Assembly: GCF_014982805.1 (NCBI RefSeq)
Contig: NZ_JADCKC010000002.1
Span: 496,001-560,000, forward strand
From: Gemmiger gallinarum
GTDB taxonomy: Bacteria; Bacillota; Clostridia; Oscillospirales; Ruminococcaceae
DNA length: 64,000 bases
Direction: 5' to 3'
Below the pieces are notes generated by a model. It saw only the letters and a program-made list of their open reading frames with translations. It had not been told where the DNA came from and did no database searches. Shown here in pieces: positions 59,001 to 64,000 of the stretch; positions within the stretch are counted from its first letter, which is position 1, and every line of letters starts with the position of its first letter. The position numbers and the translations under genes were made by a program.

Positions 59001-59096
59001 GCCGCCGATCATGGTCACGGCGAACAGCACCACAAACACCACGCTCAAAATCTTCCACAGCAGGGAACCTTTTGCCTTGGCGTTTTTCTGTTTCAT
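56055..59096 (-). CDS. Membrane-anchored, domain-permuted GH3 glycoside hydrolase
   Basis: A 1013-residue protein with a span at each end: ILSVVFVVLFAVTMIGG near residue 20 and IAFIVCDVVFGLLAVLSIVM near the C-terminus. Between them, outside the cell, lie a GH3 sandwich domain (LLLNNNSALPLAEG), a fibronectin-like domain (AYPFGYGLSYTTF) and then the TIM barrel (GPGVNIHRTPYSGRNFEYYS, MKHFALNDQE, nucleophile Asp in GFAVTDFSNSNNYM). This order is the reverse of classical GH3. The activity is probably beta-glucosidase or beta-xylosidase. It follows a lipoprotein gene by 45 bases. Confidence 0.88.
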   Translation of the reverse strand: MKQKNAKAKGSLLWKILSVVFVVLFAVTMIGGPIANNYASIINMVLGTESTKTIGDPGQTYFEADFTSSEDQAANAAQVCESVVVNGATLLLNNNSALPLAEGAKVTLFGTTSADFVYGGTGSGGMDTSNATKLKDALEADGFSVNPTMWDFYTTGAGSSYGLVTASGSLNNYIFNNAEFLVNEVPQSAYTDTEWNSVSRYGDAAIVVFGRICGEGSDLPWYNSGDGDGNILSLTTEERDLLAKLAELKAAGQIQKIVVLLNATNPIELDFLNPAICGTDYSIDACLWVGEVGQTGINAIGDLLKGTVNPSGKLVDTYCYDNLTSPAIQNAHATSYTNAAEAGLAFAGSNNEYYVAYQEGIYVGYRYYETRYEDYVLGNANVGDYDYASTVAYPFGYGLSYTTFSYGPLTMQDNGDSFTFNVDVTNTGAVDGAETVQIYMQSPYTDYDRANGVEKASVELVGYTKVSVPAGQTAAATVTVDKSEMRAYDANGAKTYIVDAGNYYFAAGNGSHEALNNILAAKAALGDTANGTVDTARMTAEGNAALAVQYNQASLDTTTYATAETGAAITNQLDHGDLNKVDDDTSNDIVYVSRSDWAGTMPQAQITATSYSAAVQIPANDQLVAALKATVENIPEDAALSSEMPAMGAEGTLNLAQFVGVPMDGSVDVDGTQYTWSNLLDQVTFAEMSKLIGQAYHCTAPVASVNKPVTKDENGPQGITATLTGGSSSTSYTSADLLAATFDPSIAEAVGRSMGNDCLLANGKAYSGIYGPGVNIHRTPYSGRNFEYYSEDPFISGKTCAAEVSGIQSKGVYVYMKHFALNDQETARDGICVWTNEQAAREIYLQAFEYPVEDANAYCVMTSFNRIGCVWAGGDYNLLTNILRGEWGMEGFAVTDFSNSNNYMDVVQGVLAGGDAWDCNDATKWTDKLRQYQDDATVVSAMRQATARILYTVANSNAMNGVSPNMQVIEVTTWWQIAFIVCDVVFGLLAVLSIVMAVRSGKKAKAKADPENA

Positions 59097-59141
59097 AAAG
59101 ATTCCTCTCTTGATTGTTCAGTCAGACGGACCGGGGCAGGA

Positions 59142-59756
59142 TTATTCGTTGCCGGTGATGTCCAGGGTCTCCACAGACATCTCAACGATGCGGTAGGACA
59201 GGGTGGTGTCGTCGGGAGCCTTGGAGGGGTCCTCAACGGTCATGGTGATCTCCTTGCCGTACTTGGCCAGGAAGTCGGCGGAACCGTCCTCGCTGCCGGC
59301 GGGGAAGGCCAGGGTGGTCATGGCGTCGGTCCAGTTGGCGGTATCCAGCATCATGTTGGAAGCGTAGCCGTTGCGGCCGTAAGCCTTGCCGTGCTGCTCA
59401 AAGTAGATGCGGGTGGGAGCGGACAGGGTCACATCCACATGGTTGGCGTCGCCGTCGGCAGAAGCCTCAGAGGTGTAGGTGCCGCTGTAGATGATGGTCT
59501 TGTTGCCCTTGACGCCGGGGTCGGTGGTGCCGAAGATGTCGTTCTTGTAGTAGAGGTCGTAGGTGTTGTCGGAGTTGGTCACCAGCATGATGTCGTCGTT
59601 GGAGTACCATGCAATGGCATCCAGGTAGCTGGCATTGCTCAGCATGTAGGTGGCGCTGATCTCGGCGCTGCCGGAGCTGCAGCCGGTCATGGAGACAGCC
59701 ATAACAGCCGCCAGAGCACCTGCGGCCACGGTCTTTGCAATGTTGGTACGAATCAT
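59142..59756 (-). CDS. Lipoprotein of unknown function, upstream of GH3
   Basis: The 204-residue precursor has the lipobox AAGALAAVMAVSMTGCSSG. The mature domain is beta-rich: ATYMLSNASYLDAIAWYSND, DNTYDLYYKNDIFG, GNKTIIYSGTYTSE. The strand order recalls small extracellular domains seen near permuted GH3 genes, but I cannot name a family. ATG 59756 follows AAGGAGG. It is first in an operon with the GH3 and may help bind its glycan substrate or be its partner at the surface. Confidence 0.7.
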   Translation of the reverse strand: MIRTNIAKTVAAGALAAVMAVSMTGCSSGSAEISATYMLSNASYLDAIAWYSNDDIMLVTNSDNTYDLYYKNDIFGTTDPGVKGNKTIIYSGTYTSEASADGDANHVDVTLSAPTRIYFEQHGKAYGRNGYASNMMLDTANWTDAMTTLAFPAGSEDGSADFLAKYGKEITMTVEDPSKAPDDTTLSYRIVEMSVETLDITGNE

Positions 59757-60022
59757 AATGTTTGTCCTCCTTCTTTTTCCGGTTCCGCGCCTTCCGCGGA
59801 ACTTCTGTGACTCTATCTTGTCAAATTGCACAGTTTTGTTCAACGGATACCGCGTAACCCCCTGTTTTTACATCGTCTTTTGGATTTTTCCCTCGAAAGC
59901 GGCCCCAAACAGGGAGGATTTTATTCCCTTCTTCTCCCTGGGTGCGGCCTTTTTGTCTTACAGTCTCCACCCGTCAGCCGCCTTTTTCCCTCGCATTTTC
60001 GTTTCTTTTTTGCCGGGAAAGC
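59757..60022. other. Intergenic region upstream of the lipoprotein-GH3 operon
   Basis: AT-rich from about 59815 to 59930, probably holding the promoter of the - strand operon; the best hexamers (TTGAAC and CAAGAT, 17 apart) are weak. GTTCCGCG/CGCGGAAC (59782-59802) is a small hairpin in the leader. No gene was seen. Confidence 0.4.
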
Positions 60023-60060
60023 AAAAAGCAGCCCTCCCGGAAGATGCCCGGGAGGGCTGC
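60023..60060 (-). terminator. Terminator of the LytTR-kinase operon
   Basis: GCAGCCCTCCCGG (60028-60040) pairs with CCGGGAGGGCTGC (60048-60060), followed on the - strand by TTTTT. Confidence 0.88.
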
Positions 60061-60070
60061 TTTGCTATTT

Positions 60071-60099
60071 TGCACAAATTTTACATTTGCATTTGTGCA
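60071..60099. repeat. 9-bp inverted repeat after the kinase gene
   Basis: TGCACAAAT (60071-60079) and ATTTGTGCA (60091-60099) flank an AT-rich 11-base spacer containing a second partial match. It may be a transcript hairpin or a protein site; its position after the stop codon and before the terminator favours RNA. Confidence 0.5.
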
Positions 60100-60120
60100 C
60101 ATTGACCATTTCGCTGTGGA

Positions 60121-61443
60121 TTATTTCTTTTCCGGTACTTCGGGAGCGAAGAGGAGCAGGTCCAGGGAAAAGACGCCGTCCTTGCGGGAGGCTGAGAGGG
60201 TGCCGCCGTATTTCTGTACGATGCGCTCCATACTGCGCATGCCGAAGCCGTGGTAGCGGGGGTCCCGCTCGCTGCGGGGCAGCCCCTCCTCAAAGGTGAT
60301 CTCCCCCTCAAAGGGGTTTTCCATATGGACGCTGACCATGTTGCCCTCCCGGGATGCGGTGAGGGAGATGAACTTTTTCCGGCCGTCAGGCAGCTTGCTC
60401 ACCGCCTCCACCGCGTTGTCCAGGGCGTTGCCGAAAAGGGTGTACAGGTCCAGCTCCTCCACAAAATCCAGGTCAGGGCCATGGACCAGGCTGGTCAGCT
60501 CGATGCCCCGGCCCTGGCACAGGGCCCGGCGCTCGGTAAGCAGCACATCCAGGGCCGCGTTGCCAGTGTGGATGTAGACATCGTACTGCTGGACGCCCTG
60601 TTCCAGCTTTTCCATCTGCCCCGCGGGGATCTGACCGTGAAAGCTGCGCAGCAGCGCCTTGAGGTCATGGTATTTTTCGTTGACCAGCTCCATGCTGCTC
60701 TTGCCGGCCTCGTACTGGGCCCGCTGGGTTTTCAGGATACGGCGCATCTCGTCCACATTGTGAGTCAGCCGGGCCCGCTCCATGACGCCGAACTGCAGAA
60801 TGAGGATAAAGACGCCGGTGAGCATGGAGTAGAGGCTCTCGGCCAGGATGGCGCCGCCGTTGCGGCCGGGGTTGTCCTGAGTGATGCGGGCCATGCCGAT
60901 GCACAGTAGCATGACCCCAAAGGAAAAGACCGCCTTGAGTTTGTTGTCAAAGTTTTCGTTTCGGCGGCGGGTGAAGGGGCGGAAGGCAAAGAACAGCACC
61001 GCAAAGGTCCCGCCGTAGCAGAGCAGGTCCACCGCCAGGATGCCTGCCGGATGCTCGGCCAGCCGTCCCACAGGCGGGATGAGCTTGACCAACGTTTTGA
61101 AACTGCCGGCGATATCCTGGGAAATGTAGCCCGAGGAAGCCACGAACAGCGCCGTCCAGAAAGATTCGGCATAGCAGAACCAGGTGCAGGCGATGAGCAG
61201 CAGATATATCCCCATCATGCTCAGGGTCCGCCCCAGCATGCCCAGCATGGTGGCGTCCCGCAGATAGAGGAAGGCACTGCACAGTTCGGTGAGGATGAAA
61301 GCCGCCGCCATGCTAACCAGCGCCCGCAGCCAGAAGCGGGGCCGCCGGCGCAGGGGATAGGCAAACACCTGCATACCCACCGCCGCCTGCAGAAAGAGCA
61401 GCAGCAGACGTATATTTGCATACCAGTCCGGCATTTGCTTCAC
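60121..61443 (-). CDS. GHKL sensor kinase (AgrC/YehU-like)
   Basis: A 440-residue protein with six or seven N-terminal spans (about 1-220), a coiled-coil linker, the H-box NEKYHDLKALLRSF with the phospho-acceptor His, N-box LFGNALDNAVEAVSKLP and G-box RYHGFGMRSMERIVQKYGG. All catalytic parts are present. It overlaps the regulator stop by four bases and forms the third LytTR system in the window. The ligand is unknown and no peptide-pheromone gene is adjacent. Confidence 0.9.
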   Translation of the reverse strand: MKQMPDWYANIRLLLLFLQAAVGMQVFAYPLRRRPRFWLRALVSMAAAFILTELCSAFLYLRDATMLGMLGRTLSMMGIYLLLIACTWFCYAESFWTALFVASSGYISQDIAGSFKTLVKLIPPVGRLAEHPAGILAVDLLCYGGTFAVLFFAFRPFTRRRNENFDNKLKAVFSFGVMLLCIGMARITQDNPGRNGGAILAESLYSMLTGVFILILQFGVMERARLTHNVDEMRRILKTQRAQYEAGKSSMELVNEKYHDLKALLRSFHGQIPAGQMEKLEQGVQQYDVYIHTGNAALDVLLTERRALCQGRGIELTSLVHGPDLDFVEELDLYTLFGNALDNAVEAVSKLPDGRKKFISLTASREGNMVSVHMENPFEGEITFEEGLPRSERDPRYHGFGMRSMERIVQKYGGTLSASRKDGVFSLDLLLFAPEVPEKK

Positions 61444-62153
61444 CTTCCTCCGCCTTTGTACTGGGCCAGCGCCTGCAAAAATTCCTTGCGGCGGGATTTG
61501 CTCACGGCCAGACGGTCGTCCCCCACCACCACCTCATCGCCGTAGACGCCCCGCACATACTTGAGGTTGACCAGATAGCAGGAATTGCACCGGGCAAAGT
61601 GAGCTCCCGCCAGCTGTTTTTCATATTTGGACAGACTGCCCCACTGCTTGATGACCCCGTCGTCGGTATGGATGAGCAGGTCGTGATCAAACACTTCCAG
61701 ATAATGGATCATGTCGGAGGTCAGGCGCAGTCCGCCCTCCCTGGTCTTGATGTCCAGCACCACGCCGGTCTGACGGTAGCCCAGTACCCGCACGGCCCGC
61801 TCCAGCTTGGCTGCAAAGGGCTCGTAGCTGACGGGCTTGACGATATAGTCGAAGGCCTGCACCGAATATCCCTCAATGGCATACTGGGTCAGGCTGGTCA
61901 CAAAGATGATCATGACCCGGCGGTCCACCTCCCGGATGCGGTGGGCGGCCTCCATACCGGTCATATCAGGCAGACGGATGTCCAGAAACAGCAGGTCGCA
62001 GTCCCGGTCATAGTGGTCCAGCAGGTCCATGGCCCGGTCGTAGCGCTGCACCGTGCAGGCAAAGTCGGGGTGTGCCTCCCGGTACCGGTCCAGAAACCCC
62101 AGCAGACGCTCCGCCTGCTCCTGCTCGTCCTCCAAAAGGCCGATCTTGTACAT
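61440..62153 (-). CDS. LytTR-family response regulator
   Basis: The 237-residue protein has a receiver domain (IGLLEDEQEQAERLLGFL, acceptor Asp in LLFLDIRLPDMTG, FVTSLTQYAIEGYSVQAFDY, Lys in IVKPVSYEPF) and LytTR DNA-binding domain (IHYLEVFDHDLLIHTDDG, HFARCNSCYLVNLKYV, LAVSKSRRKEFLQAL). It is first in the operon, ahead of its kinase. Closely similar in layout to the regulator at 47851, suggesting paralogy. Confidence 0.93.
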   Translation of the reverse strand: MYKIGLLEDEQEQAERLLGFLDRYREAHPDFACTVQRYDRAMDLLDHYDRDCDLLFLDIRLPDMTGMEAAHRIREVDRRVMIIFVTSLTQYAIEGYSVQAFDYIVKPVSYEPFAAKLERAVRVLGYRQTGVVLDIKTREGGLRLTSDMIHYLEVFDHDLLIHTDDGVIKQWGSLSKYEKQLAGAHFARCNSCYLVNLKYVRGVYGDEVVVGDDRLAVSKSRRKEFLQALAQYKGGGR

Positions 62154-62223
62154 GGTCTGTCCTCCCTGTTCCGGCGCCGCCGGTCCTTACATCCGGGCCG
62201 GGGGCTCCCTTTCTATGCCGAAG

Positions 62224-62253
62224 CGCCCCGGAGCGCCGCAATCGCTCCGGGGC
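62224..62253. terminator. Hairpin between the vWA gene and the LytTR regulator
   Basis: GCCCCGGAGCG (62224-62234) and CGCTCCGGGGC (62243-62253) form an 11-bp stem. It lies downstream of the LytTR promoter, in its leader, and may end read-through from the vWA gene or act in the leader. There is no good U-run. Confidence 0.5.
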
Positions 62254-62314
62254 TGCCTTTCGGCTGTGGGTGATCCGGTCAGCCCTGCCCGTATTTTACA
62301 GTGATATTGTATTT

Positions 62315-62344
62315 ATCATAGTATACCGGCGTTTGCTCTGTCAA
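62315..62344 (-). promoter_or_regulatory. Promoter of the LytTR-kinase operon
   Basis: On the - strand TTGACA (62339-62344) and TATGAT (62315-62320) are 18 bases apart. The -35 overlaps the stop codon of the upstream vWA gene. Confidence 0.7.
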
Positions 62345-63030
62345 CGGCGGAAGAACCCCAGCCCCTTCCCTGTCTTGCCCCGGCGCTGGAAATCCTGTTC
62401 GATGGGCGCCTTCCAGTCGGCGCTCAGGGGGCGGCTGGCCCGCACATCGCTCACCGCCTGGCCCACTGCCTGGTAGTTGAGGCGGGTGCCCGCCGCGTCG
62501 CAGCAGTAGTTGACGGCCCGGGAAGCGTCGATGCCCAGATTTCCGGCGGCCTGCACCGCGTCGATGTTGGCCCCCAGGAAGAGGAATTCCCAGCCGTACT
62601 TCTCCTGCTCCCGCCGGATCATCTTTTTCACCTCGTCCAGGCGGTAAAGGCGGCTGGCGTTCTCCATGCCGTCGGTGGTGATGATGAACATGGTGTGGGC
62701 GGGCACGTCCTCCGGGCGGGCATATTTGTGGATGCTGCCGATGTGGTGGATGGCGCCGCCCACCGCGTCCAGCAGAGCGGTGCAGCCGCCCACACGGTAT
62801 TCCCGGTTGGTCATGGGCCGAATGCGGTCCAAAGGCACCCTGTCATGGAGGACCCGGCTCCGGTTGTCAAACAGCACCGTGGAAACCAGCGCCCGGCCGG
62901 GTTCCTGTTTCTGGCGCTGGATCATGGAGTTGAAACCGCCGATGGTGTCGGCCTCCAGCCCGCTCATGGAGCCGCTGCAATCCAGGATGAAAACCAGTTC
63001 GGTCAGGTTGTTGTCGTGATTCTTTTTCAT
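62341..63030 (-). CDS. vWA-domain protein
   Basis: A 229-residue cytoplasmic protein that is almost all von Willebrand factor A domain. The metal-ion site is complete: LVFILDCSGSMSG (D-x-S-x-S), GGCTALLDAVGGAI with its Thr, and FIITTDGMENASR. The C-terminus is basic (DFQRRGKTGKGLGFFRR). Such proteins usually act with AAA ATPases or in stress and metal handling; here it is next to a macro-domain gene. It follows GGGGGATT. No signal peptide is visible. Confidence 0.88.
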   Translation of the reverse strand: MKKNHDNNLTELVFILDCSGSMSGLEADTIGGFNSMIQRQKQEPGRALVSTVLFDNRSRVLHDRVPLDRIRPMTNREYRVGGCTALLDAVGGAIHHIGSIHKYARPEDVPAHTMFIITTDGMENASRLYRLDEVKKMIRREQEKYGWEFLFLGANIDAVQAAGNLGIDASRAVNYCCDAAGTRLNYQAVGQAVSDVRASRPLSADWKAPIEQDFQRRGKTGKGLGFFRR

Positions 63031-63156
63031 GAGAAAATCCCCCTGTTCTGTGCCTGTATGTTCTGCGTTTTTTGTTTACAAGCACAGTATAGAGGGATTT
63101 TCTCTGTTCATGGTCGCCCGTCAGGCGACATTGTATTTTTGTGGTTATTGGGGGAT

Positions 63157-64000
63157 TCAGCCGCCCAGCAGGCACTGGTCAAAGGCGAACAGCGCCTCGT
63201 TGATGGCAAAGATGTCGTAGTCCCCGTGGGCGATAAAATATTCCACAATGATGTCGAATTTGCTGGCGTGGGAGAAGGCATACCCCGCCTTCTGCAAAAG
63301 CTCCCGGGCCTCCTCCAACGGCAGTTCCAGCGCCACCGCAAAGGCCATGGCCGTGGCCTTGGAGGGTTTGTAATGGACATCCGACCGGATCTTGGAAAAC
63401 AGCTTGCGGTCGATGTTGGCCTTTTTGTAGCACTGGGCGTCGGTCATGCCGCTCTCGTCGATCTTGCGCAGCAGCATCTGGGAGAAGCTCTCGTCCAGCA
63501 TGGCCACGGCATCCTGCAGGCCCCGGTTCCAGAAGGTTTTCTTTTTCTTCGGCGCGGGGGAGCAGGGCGCTGCAGGGGCGGAAAAGCCCGGTGCCTGCGG
63601 CCAAGACTGCGCCGGACGGCCAAAGGTCTTGGGGGCAGGCGCGGGCGCGCAGGGCGCTGCCGGGGGCGGAGCCTCCGGCGCGGAGAACTCCCACGCCTCC
63701 GGTGCCGCGGCGGGCGGCATCCCGTTCAGGAAGGCCCGGCGGCGCTGTTCCTCCCGGGGTTCGGTGTGGCTGTCGGCATAGCGGTCGTCAATGTAGGCGG
63801 CGATGTCGGTGTAGCGCTGCCCGCCGATGCGGTAGCTCTCCCGGTCAAAGATGACCAGCGTGACCTCCATGTCATGGTCCCGCAGAAAATCCCGGATGGT
63901 TTCGGTGGCCACCTGCAAAGCTTCCTCCCGGGGATAGCCGTAGGCCCCCGCCGAAATGAGGGGAAAGGCCACCGACTCGCACCGGTACCGGGCCGCCAGC
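63157..64000 (-). CDS. Macro-domain protein with a C-terminal helical domain (partial at window edge)
   Basis: The frame is open through the window end. The visible start LAARYRCESVAFPLISAGAYGYP is the conserved end of a macro domain, shown by its SVAFPLIS and GAYGYP cores, which binds ADP-ribose or O-acetyl-ADP-ribose. It continues DMEVTLVIFDRESYRIGG, then a Pro/Ala-rich linker of about 60 residues. The last 110 residues (SFSQMLLRKIDESGMTDAQC, RKLFSKIRSDVHYKPSKATA, ALELPLEEARELLQKAGYAF) look like an Xre-like helix-turn-helix or a related helical domain. It is upstream of the vWA gene on the same strand. Likely role: removal or sensing of ADP-ribosylation. Confidence 0.85.
   Translation of the reverse strand, partial: LAARYRCESVAFPLISAGAYGYPREEALQVATETIRDFLRDHDMEVTLVIFDRESYRIGGQRYTDIAAYIDDRYADSHTEPREEQRRRAFLNGMPPAAAPEAWEFSAPEAPPPAAPCAPAPAPKTFGRPAQSWPQAPGFSAPAAPCSPAPKKKKTFWNRGLQDAVAMLDESFSQMLLRKIDESGMTDAQCYKKANIDRKLFSKIRSDVHYKPSKATAMAFAVALELPLEEARELLQKAGYAFSHASKFDIIVEYFIAHGDYDIFAINEALFAFDQCLLGG

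Overview
The window looks like chromosome from a gut-type, GC-rich Clostridia (Oscillospiraceae, in the Gemmiger/Subdoligranulum/Faecalibacterium neighbourhood). This is an inference from GC-rich coding DNA with AGGAGG-type ribosome sites and TGA/TAA stops, LytTR regulators paired with GHKL kinases, lipoproteins with Ser/Ala-rich linkers, ECF and PTS transporters, sucrose and fructan genes, an amylosucrase and membrane-anchored domain-permuted GH3 enzymes. No rRNA, complete tRNA, CRISPR array or transposase was seen.

Region 1 (1-6.1 kb) is a distinctly AT-richer block. It carries a tightly overlapping + strand cassette: the end of an unknown gene, a GT4 glycosyltransferase, a HipA/CtkA-like kinase lacking its catalytic Asp, a small HipS-like protein, a PP-loop ATPase and a PHP phosphoesterase. 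Behind it lie about 1.4 kb of decayed sequence, a tRNA 3'-end-like sequence with its own terminator, and a truncated lipoprotein gene. At about 6.11 kb this block abuts, in mid-gene, a decaying NitT/TauT-type ABC operon with a truncated ATPase and two in-frame TAG codons. A LacI regulator and paired operators sit upstream of that operon.

Region 2 (10.6-25.5 kb): a zinc dehydrogenase/VOC operon with a perfect palindromic operator, a ROK regulator, a CyuA-type cysteine desulfidase, an ECF vitamin-type transporter (S, fused A-A, T) followed by a PHP protein and an RpiR regulator, a two-component operon with two envelope proteins, and a peptide deformylase-like gene.

Region 3 (25.5-40.7 kb) is carbohydrate metabolism. 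One - strand sucrose operon has LacI, PTS EIIBCA, an MBL hydrolase, GH32 and an amylosucrase with a Lys/Pro/Ala/Glu tail. A second cluster has two LplB/YtcP-type permeases, a deleted binding protein and a second GH32. Divergent from it are a LacI, a DUF624 protein and a fructokinase. The two clusters together would import sucrose or fructans, hydrolyse them, phosphorylate fructose and polymerise glucose.

Region 4 (40.9-45 kb): a polar amino-acid ABC transporter with a terminator hairpin in its leader, then a cytidylate-kinase-like gene.

Region 5 (45-64 kb): a truncated Ycf46-like AAA gene with a small partner, a cyclophilin-like lipoprotein, a DUF3737 beta-helix protein, three LytTR/GHKL systems (one cut short where it meets a 5'-truncated GH3, one apparently a split kinase), an alanine/glycine symporter, an intact GH3 with a lipoprotein, a vWA protein and a macro-domain protein running off the window. 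Several genes are broken at sharp junctions (about 6.11, 35.67, 46.0 and 48.74 kb). These may be genuine deletions or assembly joins.
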